NCBI RefSeq assembly: GCF_900099675.1
Contig: NZ_FNDQ01000022.1
Coordinates: 1 to 43,867, forward strand
Source: Myroides phaeus
Lineage (GTDB): Bacteria > Bacteroidota > Bacteroidia > Flavobacteriales > Flavobacteriaceae
Length of the DNA: 43,867 nt
Direction: 5' to 3'
Shown: in pieces, positions 37,533-43,867 of the stretch
Layout: each line of letters opens with the position of its first letter
How positions within the stretch are numbered: position 1 is the first letter of the stretch
Notes under the pieces: generated by a model
Told to the model about the DNA's origin: nothing
The model's input: the letters and a program-made list of their open reading frames with translations, nothing else
The model's database searches: none
Position numbers and translations under genes: made by a program

Positions 37533-38273
37533 ATGGCTAAATTAACAATAAATACAACACAAAATATTAAAATAGAATTTAAAAGTGCGTCGCTTGGTGA
37601 GCGAATTATCGCATTTGTTCTTGATAATATATTTAAGTTGCTATATGTTATTTTAGTTAGTTATATCATTAATAAGTTTCGTTTAGCAAAAGGTTTCGAT
37701 GATAATTGGTCAGAGATAGCATTTTGGATTATATCATTTAGTCCAGTTTTTTTCTACACACTATTCTTTGAGTCGATTATGCAGGGTGCTACACCCGGGA
37801 AGAAAATAATGCGTATTCGCGTGATTAAAATAGATGGCTATGAAGCATCAATAGTTGATTATGCTACTCGTTGGATTATGGGACTAATTGATTTTTGGAT
37901 GATGTCTGGTGCAGTTGGAGTAATATCGATTGCAAGCTCTTCTAAGAGTCAGCGATTGGGAGATATTTTAGCAGGAACATCTGTTATTTCAATTAAAGAA
38001 CGCGTACCATTAAGTGCTACTATATTTCAAGAAGTTGCATCAGAATATGTACCCTTATTTCCTCAGGTGCTTAATTTAAGTGATAAAGATGTTTACATTA
38101 TTAAAGAAGCGTTGTATAGCTATAAGCAAACGAAAGATTATTCGCTTTTACAAAAGCTGGTAAGTAAAGTGGAAAATGTGATCGGAGTAGGCGGAAGAAG
38201 ATCAACACTTACAGATTTAGAATTTATAGAGGCTGTATTGAAAGATTATAATCAGATGACAGCTAAGATTTAA
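37533..38273 (+). CDS. RDD-family membrane protein
   Basis: A 246-residue protein. The RDD domain covers residues about 15-150: ASLGERIIAFVLDNIFKL with the Arg and Asp that name the family, then GATPGKKIMRIRVIKIDGYEAS, then a third helix pair. The C-terminal 80 residues are cytoplasmic and helical. The start MAKLTINT at 37533 is preferred over an ATG two codons earlier. The gene is divergent from the SpoIIM-like gene, a pairing seen widely in Bacteroidota, so it probably belongs to the same assembly. Function unknown. Confidence 0.9.
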   Translation: MAKLTINTTQNIKIEFKSASLGERIIAFVLDNIFKLLYVILVSYIINKFRLAKGFDDNWSEIAFWIISFSPVFFYTLFFESIMQGATPGKKIMRIRVIKIDGYEASIVDYATRWIMGLIDFWMMSGAVGVISIASSSKSQRLGDILAGTSVISIKERVPLSATIFQEVASEYVPLFPQVLNLSDKDVYIIKEALYSYKQTKDYSLLQKLVSKVENVIGVGGRRSTLTDLEFIEAVLKDYNQMTAKI

Positions 38274-38293
38274 TAGAATTACTTAAAAAATAG

Positions 38294-38902
38294 ATGTATA
38301 GTTTTTTCGATATTTTAGATTTATTAGGAACATTAGCATTTGCTATATCAGGTGCTTTAGCAGGTCGTGAGCGTAGGTTGGATTTGTTTGGAATGAGTAT
38401 TTTAGCGTTTGCTACTGCCATTGGTGGAGGAACAGTAAGAGATGTGATGATTGGATATACTCCTGTTATGTGGCTTACAAATTTGAATTACTTTTTCATT
38501 ACACTATTTGGCGTGTTCTTAGCAATTATCTTTTATAAAAAATTCAACTTTTTGAGATATTCTCTTTTCTTATTTGATACAATTGGTATTGCTGTGTTTA
38601 CGCTAATTGGCATTGAGAAAGGAATGAATGTAGGTTTACACCCGATAATCTGCGTAACATTAGGAACAATTACTGCTTGTTTTGGAGGAGTAATACGAGA
38701 TATTTTAGCGAATAAAATTCCGATTATTTTCAAGCAGGAAATTTATGCTACAGCTTGTATATTAGGAGGTTTAATGTATTATGTGTTGAATTACTTTGAA
38801 TTGAGTAAAGACATTTTATACATAGGAACGGCAGGAATCATTATAGTAATTCGTTTATTAGCCGTTAAGTACAAATGGAGTCTTCCTTTTGCTACAGTTT
38901 AA
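38294..38902 (+). CDS. Trimeric intracellular cation channel (TRIC) family protein
   Basis: A 202-residue membrane protein with seven helices and an internal duplication of UPF0126 units. The marker GGGTVRDVMIG (about residues 49-59) returns as FGGVIRDILANKIP (about 133-146). Bacterial TRIC homologues form trimeric cation (K+/Na+) channels; physiological roles in bacteria are not well known. It lies 20 bases behind the RDD gene, probably in the same transcript. Its last four bases overlap the convergent transporter gene. Confidence 0.93.
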   Translation: MYSFFDILDLLGTLAFAISGALAGRERRLDLFGMSILAFATAIGGGTVRDVMIGYTPVMWLTNLNYFFITLFGVFLAIIFYKKFNFLRYSLFLFDTIGIAVFTLIGIEKGMNVGLHPIICVTLGTITACFGGVIRDILANKIPIIFKQEIYATACILGGLMYYVLNYFELSKDILYIGTAGIIIVIRLLAVKYKWSLPFATV

Positions 38903-40575
38903 AAGTTGTTTTTGATTATTTGATAAGCTTCTATTGCATTGTGAAATAGGTAAGTGAAAAGCAAAACTAAAAGTACACCGATAGAATTATACCAAATGTA
39001 GTGTATATCTATTGTAAAGAATAAAATCAAAATACTAATTTGTGTTAATATTCCACTGTAAAGAACAGCCAGATTATGAACATTAGGAGTTAATATAGCT
39101 ATTAGTAAAAGCCCCAAAATAGTTCCAAAAAATAAAGAGGAGTAGCACCAAAGCATTTGAAATAGATTACTAAATACAGGTATTGTATAGCACAAAGCAA
39201 GGGCTAGTAATAGACAAACAGAAGCTATAATTGGCTGAATGATACTTGTATTTATTTCTGTTGTAGTGTTTGAACTAAAGTAGTGTAATGATCTTTGTGA
39301 TAGATATTTGACTTCGTTGTGTACCATTGCAATCATACTGATTAAAAATAGTGCAATTACAAAACCTGTTATTCCAGCAGGAATCTCATTGATGATAAAA
39401 TCTAAAAGAATAAAATCCGAATCGTTAATTTCAAGTTTCCCATTCGCTTTTCTTATTGTTTGCTGAGCAGCTTTGTGTAATTCATCTTCATTTTCATTTA
39501 AACATACTAATTGATATTGTAGTACTGGGTTGCTATAATTTTGGTATATCTGTCCAGTATATAATTGACTAACTTCTTGTTTATGAGCTTGTAATATGTT
39601 GTATTTCTGTTGTATGCTATCATATTCTTGAGCATAGGGAGAGTTCATTACAATGTATTCGTTATGAGGGTTGTAATGAAGTTTTGGCGTATTGAATTGG
39701 TAAAAGGTAAACAACATACAACCTGTAAATAAAATAAGAGCTTGTAAAGGAATATTAAATAGCCCGTTCATAATTAAACTATCTTTTGTTCTACTACTAT
39801 ATTTTGTTTTATTATAGATAGCTAAAACCCTTGTTTCAAGACTTAACATTGCAATAAATAATAATGTTCCATTGACCATTCCGTTGATGTAGGTCAATCC
39901 CCTTTTAAGGGAAAGTGAAGGCACAATAACTTTTAGTTTATCGAAAGAATCTGCAAATTTTAAAACATCATTAAATCCCATACCATCTGGTAGCTTGTAA
40001 AGAATATCAAGAATGATAGCAATCATTAAAGTAATAAAACACAATAGTTGCATTTTTTTTGGAAATATTTTTGTTTTTTGTTTGTAGATGATTGCCAGTG
40101 AAATACAAATGAAAGTTACAATTAATAATAGTGATTTAAAGCTGACACGAACTAATAAAGAAAGGATAATTGAAGTGGCATAAAGACATACACTTAGAAG
40201 TAATATTTTTTGAATAATAAAAAGTATTACCGCTAATCTACTAGCTTGGGTACCCAGTTTTTCTTCTATGAATTCAAATGCATTAGTGGTTGTACTTGCT
40301 TTGAATTTAGGGAGTATATAAGCACAAATAATATAGATGGCAAGTGGAATACCAAGGAAGAATTGTAAAAAGGTCATTCCGTGATAATAAGCTATTCCAG
40401 GGAGGGATATAAATGTGAATGAAAGGGTTTGTATTCCTAAAATCTTGAAACCATAGTATAATGTTGATGGTTCATAAATTGAGGTTAGGGAAGTACGTCT
40501 TCTTTGTCTAATTTGATTAAAAGTGATAAGTAAGAATAACACGATGATGAATATGCTCCAATCTAATAGGTTCAT
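38899..40575 (-). CDS. Sodium:solute symporter-like membrane protein
   Basis: A 558-residue protein with about 13 hydrophobic helices and the SSS (solute:sodium symporter) layout. FTFISLPGIAYYHGMTFLQF near residue 55-75 corresponds to the helix 1-2 region of SSS transporters. The second half carries an extracytoplasmic insert (about 318-395, rich in Tyr/Gln/Asn/Glu) that ordinary SSS proteins do not have. The substrate is unknown. It follows the MscS-like gene on the same strand, but a strong terminator lies between, so it is probably transcribed separately. Compared with proline and sugar symporters the sequence is diverged, and transport activity itself is inferred. Confidence 0.78.
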   Translation of the reverse strand: MNLLDWSIFIIVLFLLITFNQIRQRRRTSLTSIYEPSTLYYGFKILGIQTLSFTFISLPGIAYYHGMTFLQFFLGIPLAIYIICAYILPKFKASTTTNAFEFIEEKLGTQASRLAVILFIIQKILLLSVCLYATSIILSLLVRVSFKSLLLIVTFICISLAIIYKQKTKIFPKKMQLLCFITLMIAIILDILYKLPDGMGFNDVLKFADSFDKLKVIVPSLSLKRGLTYINGMVNGTLLFIAMLSLETRVLAIYNKTKYSSRTKDSLIMNGLFNIPLQALILFTGCMLFTFYQFNTPKLHYNPHNEYIVMNSPYAQEYDSIQQKYNILQAHKQEVSQLYTGQIYQNYSNPVLQYQLVCLNENEDELHKAAQQTIRKANGKLEINDSDFILLDFIINEIPAGITGFVIALFLISMIAMVHNEVKYLSQRSLHYFSSNTTTEINTSIIQPIIASVCLLLALALCYTIPVFSNLFQMLWCYSSLFFGTILGLLLIAILTPNVHNLAVLYSGILTQISILILFFTIDIHYIWYNSIGVLLVLLFTYLFHNAIEAYQIIKNNF

Positions 40576-40652
40576 GGGAATGTGAATTGTATTTGTAGCC
40601 TATGTTTGGTAGAATAGTTGGTAGGGTGTTAATAGCATAGTAGAAGCTAAAA

Positions 40653-40686
40653 AAAGCCAGTTACGCAAATTTGCGTAACTGGCTTT
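40653..40686 (-). terminator. 34-base perfect palindrome, terminator of the DUF2520-kdsC-maf-mscS cluster
   Basis: AAAGCCAGTTACGCAAA (40653-40669) is followed directly by its reverse complement (40670-40686). On the minus strand it ends in a run of seven T, giving a strong terminator after the MscS-like gene. In the 40576-40780 gap a second hairpin lies at 40689-40724. Confidence 0.8.
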
Positions 40687-40688
40687 AG

Positions 40689-40724
40689 TACTACTACCAT
40701 TTTACTATTAAAACCGTAGTAGTA
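40689..40724. repeat. Hairpin TACTACTAC/GTAGTAGTA
   Basis: TACTACTAC (40689-40697) pairs with GTAGTAGTA (40716-40724) around an 18-base loop, three bases from the terminator palindrome. Role unknown. Confidence 0.6.
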
Positions 40725-40780
40725 AATACAATTTTTGTGCCATTGTATATTTTTGAATACTGTTAAAATTAATATTTAAC

Positions 40781-41305
40781 TTATATACTTGGACTATCTT
40801 GATCTTTGTTTTTATCAATAATGACAATTCCTTTTTGTAATAATAAGCTGTTAGGGTAAGATATTTTTTCTTTGTCCACAGTTAATAAAATTGTACAGAA
40901 AGCTTTGATGTCGATTATTTCAGCTTCAATAGGGAAGTCTTTATCCTGAATTCTAATGGTATCACCAATTCGAAAAGGGAATGAGAAAAATAATAAAATA
41001 CCCGCTGTAATATTACTAAGCAATGACCACTGAGCAAACATTGCAACTCCAATTACTGTAAATACAGAAGTAATTGTAAGCATAAAGTTTTCTGGTTTCA
41101 CTCCCCAAATAGTTAATATAAGTACGAGATAAAGAAACAAGATAAGTGTATTGAATAGCCTTATAACTAAGTTTACTCTGCTATCTTTTCGATCCTCTTT
41201 GGAAGAGAAAGAACGAATAATATAAGCAGCTATCTTTTTAGTTGGAATATATAATACGATAACAATTGCTGTTGTTATTATTTCACGAAAATACTCTTGT
41301 AACAT
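40781..41305 (-). CDS. Small MscS-type mechanosensitive channel
   Basis: A 174-residue protein with three membrane helices followed by the MscS pore-lining segment and beta domain: FAQWSLLSNITAGILLFFSFPFRIGDTIRI, with the Gly/Ala-rich pore helix and the conserved FPFRIGD. The C-terminal alpha-beta vestibule of E. coli MscS (286 residues) is absent, so it is a short form. It would release solutes during osmotic downshock. It is the last gene of the cluster, with a two-base gap after the Maf gene. Confidence 0.88.
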   Translation of the reverse strand: MLQEYFREIITTAIVIVLYIPTKKIAAYIIRSFSSKEDRKDSRVNLVIRLFNTLILFLYLVLILTIWGVKPENFMLTITSVFTVIGVAMFAQWSLLSNITAGILLFFSFPFRIGDTIRIQDKDFPIEAEIIDIKAFCTILLTVDKEKISYPNSLLLQKGIVIIDKNKDQDSPSI

Positions 41306-41307
41306 TG

Positions 41308-41895
41308 TTATTCTTTAATAAATTGAATTAACTCTTGTACTAATTCGGTTGTTGGTAAGCCTACAATATTAGTGTAAGAACCATCAATTTTTTCAATACC
41401 AACTAAACCTATCCACTCTTGAATTCCGTATGCACCAGCTTTATCAAATGGTTTATAGTTGTCAATGTAATAATAGATAACTTCATCTGATAATTCTGAA
41501 AAGGTAACTTTTGTTATACAGTTAAAGATTCTTGTTTTATTCTTATTTCGAAGACAAACAGAACTTATAACCTCGTGCTCTTTTCCACTGATACTTTTAA
41601 TCATTTCATAGGCTTCTTGTCTGTCTGCTGGTTTTCCCAACGATTGATTGTTATTCCAAACAGTAGTATCACTTGTAATTAATATTTCATTATCACTTTC
41701 AAGTGCAATGGCTTCTGATTTTGCTATTGCTATAAAGTCTGTTATTTCTCCAGCTTGTAATTCTTCAGGGTAGCTTTCGTCTATATCAGATGCTCTGACT
41801 ACAAAGGGAATGCCAAGTTCTTGTAAAAATTGCTTTCTACGAGGAGAATTAGAGCCTAAGACAATTGCGTATTCTTTAAATAATTTATCTAACAT
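41308..41895 (-). CDS. maf: Maf-family nucleoside triphosphate pyrophosphatase
   Basis: Hydrolyses non-canonical or modified nucleoside triphosphates (dTTP/UTP or 7-methyl-GTP, depending on subgroup). The protein from the preferred start is 195 residues. It shows the Maf signature LGSNSPRRKQFLQELGIPF, then ASDIDESYPEE, SDTTVWNNNQSLGKPADRQEA, and the C-terminal YKPFDKAGAYGIQEW. The PFDKAGAYGIQ form is typical of the YhdE-type dTTP/UTP pyrophosphatases. I chose ATG 41895 (MLDKLFKEYAIVLGS) over an in-frame start 33 bases earlier because the longer form would run into the kdsC-like gene end and adds an unlike N-terminus. Confidence 0.93.
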   Translation of the reverse strand: MLDKLFKEYAIVLGSNSPRRKQFLQELGIPFVVRASDIDESYPEELQAGEITDFIAIAKSEAIALESDNEILITSDTTVWNNNQSLGKPADRQEAYEMIKSISGKEHEVISSVCLRNKNKTRIFNCITKVTFSELSDEVIYYYIDNYKPFDKAGAYGIQEWIGLVGIEKIDGSYTNIVGLPTTELVQELIQFIKE

Positions 41896-41908
41896 AAAAG
41901 AGGGAACA

Positions 41909-42436
41909 TTAATCGTATTTAGCGTCAAAATGTTGAAACCACTTCTGTTGTGTTTTCATAACTTGTTCAATAACATCTCTCGCAGCACCTTTTCCTCCAT
42001 TAACATGAGATATATATTTAGCTATGCGTTTTATTTCTGGAACAGCATCTTGTGGACAAGTAGGCAATGCTACCTCATGCATAATATGATAGTCAGGAAT
42101 ATCGTCACCCATATAAAGTATATTCTCTGGGTTTAGATTGTGTTTCGAAATGATTTCTTTGAATACTGTTACCTTGTTAGGAACAGCCATGTAGATTTCT
42201 TTTACTCCTAAGTTTTGTAATCTAATGCGTACTCCATCATTGCTTCCTCCAGAAATAATACATACTTGGTAACCATTTTCAATAGCAGCTTTGATAGCGT
42301 ATCCGTCACGAATACTCATATCTCTTAATAAGCTACCATCTTGAGCTACGTGTACATTTCCATCTGTAAGTACACCATCTACATCAAAAATAAATGTAGT
42401 GATGTCGTTCATTATTTCTTTAAAGTGTTTAGACAT
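41909..42436 (-). CDS. kdsC: KdsC-like HAD phosphatase (3-deoxy-manno-octulosonate-8-phosphatase type)
   Basis: A 175-residue HAD hydrolase of the capless KdsC/YrbI group. The nucleophile motif is FIFDVDGVLTDGNV (Asp18, Asp20). It is followed by ISGGSNDGVRIRLQNLGV (motif II Ser) and a C-terminal GDDIPDYHIM (motif IV). KdsC removes phosphate from KDO-8-phosphate for LPS. Proteins of this size also include sialic-acid or nonulosonate 9-phosphatases, and no kds gene is next to it, so the substrate is inferred. Its start overlaps the stop of the upstream gene by one base. Confidence 0.88.
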   Translation of the reverse strand: MSKHFKEIMNDITTFIFDVDGVLTDGNVHVAQDGSLLRDMSIRDGYAIKAAIENGYQVCIISGGSNDGVRIRLQNLGVKEIYMAVPNKVTVFKEIISKHNLNPENILYMGDDIPDYHIMHEVALPTCPQDAVPEIKRIAKYISHVNGGKGAARDVIEQVMKTQQKWFQHFDAKYD

Positions 42437-43185
42437 TATTTGCTTTGTATTGATTTTGTTATTAATTGGTATATTTCTTTTTTAATTGGGTCATTTAACG
42501 CATTAAGGTGTCGGTCTATAATACTTTGATCACCTCGAATGGCTGGCCCAGTTTGTGCATCTTTAGGAGCTAAAACCTCAATTTTATGTGCTGTTTCTAA
42601 GATAAGTGGTTTTAGAATGTCAAACGGTACATTATTTTCTTTACAAATTTCTTCACCTAATGTGCATAAGTGATTTGTGAAATTGTTTACAAACACTGCT
42701 GCTAAATGAATTGCTTGACGTTGTGTACTACTAATTTTATAAACGCGTTCAGAGAATTTTATTGCTATTTTCTCTAAAAGAAGAAAGTCTTCTACATTGC
42801 TCGCCTCTAAACAAAAAGGGATTTCTGAAAAATCAACTTCTTTGTCAAGAGAAAATGTTTGTAACATATAAAAGACACCTTTTCTGTTTGTGTTTTGAAT
42901 ACTATCCATTGGTTTAGTGCCAGAAGTATGTACAATAAAAGCATTTGCAAAAGGTATTGCATTAGATACTTCTTCAATAGCATCGTCACTGACAGCAATG
43001 ATGAATAAATCAGCAGGTTTTAACTCGCTGATGTTTGTTATTATTTGATTGTGAGAAACTAAGTTACTAACTTTGTCTGGTGTACGTGCATAAACTTGTT
43101 GCAAAGCTATATTGTCTTGTTCTAATATATTTAGAATCAAGTGATGCGCTACTTTTCCAGAACCTAATATTGAAATAGTTATCAT
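42436..43185 (-). CDS. DUF2520/Rossmann-like (ProC-like) NADP-binding protein
   Basis: About 249 residues. The N-terminal Rossmann domain begins ITISILGSGKVAHHLILNI, with the GxGxxA dinucleotide motif. A helical DUF2520 domain follows, with RQAIHLAAVFVNNFTNHL and GPAIRGDQSIIDRHL. It resembles pyrroline-5-carboxylate reductase and NADP oxidoreductases, but the reaction is unknown. I chose ATG at 43185 rather than the one at 43257: it begins directly before the Rossmann strand, and the longer form would overlap the divergent haemoglobin gene. It is the first gene of a cluster with kdsC-like, maf and mscS-like genes, a set conserved in related flavobacteria. Confidence 0.9.
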   Translation of the reverse strand: MITISILGSGKVAHHLILNILEQDNIALQQVYARTPDKVSNLVSHNQIITNISELKPADLFIIAVSDDAIEEVSNAIPFANAFIVHTSGTKPMDSIQNTNRKGVFYMLQTFSLDKEVDFSEIPFCLEASNVEDFLLLEKIAIKFSERVYKISSTQRQAIHLAAVFVNNFTNHLCTLGEEICKENNVPFDILKPLILETAHKIEVLAPKDAQTGPAIRGDQSIIDRHLNALNDPIKKEIYQLITKSIQSK

Positions 43186-43243
43186 GGTTACGTGATTGAG
43201 GGGTTGTGGGGGATTTATTAATACGTAAAAATAAGCATTTGTA

Positions 43244-43633
43244 ATGAAAAAAGACATAGAAAGTATAGAAGATATTAGGGTTTTGGTAGATACCTTCTAC
43301 GGACGAGTGCAGAGAAATGATTTAATAGGGCCAATATTTGAAAGTAAATTGGCAGGTCGTTGGCCAGAACATTTAGAGAAAATGTATAGATTTTGGCAGA
43401 CAATTCTATTAGACGAATATTCTTATAGTGGGCGCCCTTTTCCACCACATTCACAACTACCAGTAAACCAGGAGCATTTTGATACGTGGAAATACTTATT
43501 TAATAGTACTGTAGATGAATTATATAAAGGTAAATTAGCAGAAGAAGCTAAATGGAGGGCAGAACGTATGGCTACAATGTTTTTAAGTAAAATAGAGTAT
43601 TTTAGAGATGTAGGTAGTAAACCTCTGATGTAG
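43244..43633 (+). CDS. Group III truncated haemoglobin
   Basis: A 129-residue 2-on-2 globin. Phe18-Tyr19 (FYGRV) corresponds to B9/B10, where Tyr contacts the distal ligand. MYRFWQTILL is the E-helix region. PPHSQLPVNQEHFDTWKYLF contains the proximal haem His78 in the QEHFDTW motif. Group III globins (Campylobacter Ctb type) bind O2 and NO tightly; suggested roles are NO or O2 handling, not established here. It is divergent from the DUF2520 gene with about 58 bases between the starts. No clear -7 element was found there. The IS-like end lies about 28 bases beyond the stop. Confidence 0.92.
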   Translation: MKKDIESIEDIRVLVDTFYGRVQRNDLIGPIFESKLAGRWPEHLEKMYRFWQTILLDEYSYSGRPFPPHSQLPVNQEHFDTWKYLFNSTVDELYKGKLAEEAKWRAERMATMFLSKIEYFRDVGSKPLM

Positions 43634-43669
43634 TTATAAAAAAAAACGCTTCATTACGTAATGTAGACA

Positions 43670-43700
43670 TGCCCCAAAAAGTTAGACACTTTTTGGGGCA
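43670..43700. repeat. Hairpin at the IS left end
   Basis: TGCCCCAAAAAGT (43670-43682) and ACTTTTTGGGGCA (43688-43700) are perfect inverted arms around five bases, followed by T residues on the plus strand. It can end transcription from the neighbouring haemoglobin gene and shield the transposase. Confidence 0.8.
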
Positions 43701-43706
43701 TTTTTT

Positions 43707-43867
43707 ATGAGTAGAAAACAGAAATACAATTTTGAATTTAAGTTAGGTATAGTAACTATTATTTTGGAAGGTAAAGACAGTATGAGGGGACTTTCTCGAT
43801 CAGAAAAAATCAGTGAGTTTAACCTTTATTTTTGGCTTAAACTATATGAAGTTTATGGAGAACAAGG
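43707..43867 (+). CDS. IS3-family transposase OrfA, N-terminal part (cut by window end)
   Basis: From the ATG at 43707 an open frame of 53 codons runs to the end of the window. It starts MSRKQKYNFEFKLGIVTI and continues with LEGKDSMRGLSRSEKISEF, then LYFWLKLYEVYGEQG. This is the helix-turn-helix beginning of IS3-type OrfA proteins (KYxFEFKLxxV ... RKW). It is incomplete only because the window stops. Confidence 0.7.
   Translation, partial: MSRKQKYNFEFKLGIVTIILEGKDSMRGLSRSEKISEFNLYFWLKLYEVYGEQ

Larger units (their letters stand above)
43662..43867 (+). mobile_element. IS3-family-like insertion sequence, left end (partial)
   Basis: The end begins with TG and a run TGTAGACATGCCCCAAAAAG, the type of left terminal inverted repeat seen in many IS3-family elements (ACCTGCCCCAAAAAGT-like). 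A hairpin follows (13-base arms), then the start of a transposase OrfA. The right end and the second frame lie outside the window, so target duplication and activity cannot be judged. Confidence 0.7.

Noticed and set aside
41308..41928. Longer form of the Maf gene starting at 41928.
   Set aside because: It would overlap the kdsC-like gene by 20 bases and add 11 residues outside the family; ATG 41895 fits better.
42436..43257. Longer form of the DUF2520 gene starting at 43257.
   Set aside because: The extra 24 residues do not match the family, and the start would lie inside the divergent haemoglobin gene. ATG 43185 directly precedes the Rossmann fold.

Overview
The window is a chromosomal segment from a Bacteroidota bacterium, most likely family Flavobacteriaceae. 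A Myroides-like genus is my best guess and is an inference. The support is high A+T content, no Shine-Dalgarno-like leaders, repeated flavobacterial -7 promoter elements (TAnnTTTG) upstream of genes, a SAM-II type riboswitch on metK, and many Bacteroidota-typical families or arrangements: LETM1-like protein, zinc-protease/RimK fusion, relA-fur-purA, and a moxR-DUF58-DUF4350-DUF4129 operon. Nearly all of it reads as core housekeeping genome. The only clear mobile DNA is the start of an IS3-like element at the right edge.

Layout. Bases 1-40 are the 3' end of a 5S rRNA, so an rRNA operon ends here. 266-2182 is a membrane-bound NDP-sugar dehydratase for surface polysaccharide. 2316-3608 is metK behind a SAM-II riboswitch. 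3995-5297 holds two beta-carbonic anhydrases. 5294-7874 (minus) holds the RimK fusion and a LETM1-like protein. 8014-8772 is a family 2 glycosyltransferase. clpC (minus) is followed by gyrA plus a periplasmic TPR protein (plus). 15719-18496 (minus) holds a DUF349 protein and aroE. 18593-22975 is an ostA-like / class III aminotransferase / TPR operon. 23096-27175 is relA/spoT, fur and purA.

A 1.07 kb gene-free gap (27176-28248) holds a 20-bp perfect inverted repeat, a tandem 11-bp duplication and a second hairpin. It is followed by an AraC regulator and an iron-dependent alcohol dehydrogenase. 30443-37510 (minus) is a seven-gene operon: SpoIIM-like, membrane protein, DUF4129, DUF4350, MoxR, DUF58, TrmH-type methyltransferase. 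It is divergent from an RDD/TRIC pair. 38899-43185 (minus) holds an SSS-like transporter and a DUF2520/KdsC-like/Maf/MscS cluster. A group III truncated haemoglobin and the IS3-like end close the window.

I did not find a convincing undescribed multi-gene system, CRISPR array or defence island. The items most worth a second look are: Ile at the GyrA Ser83-equivalent position (a known quinolone-resistance substitution); the metK SAM-II riboswitch with its own promoter; the inverted-repeat structure in the relA/araC gap; and the seven-gene MoxR/DUF58 membrane operon, which carries no recognisable von Willebrand (Bat) subunit.
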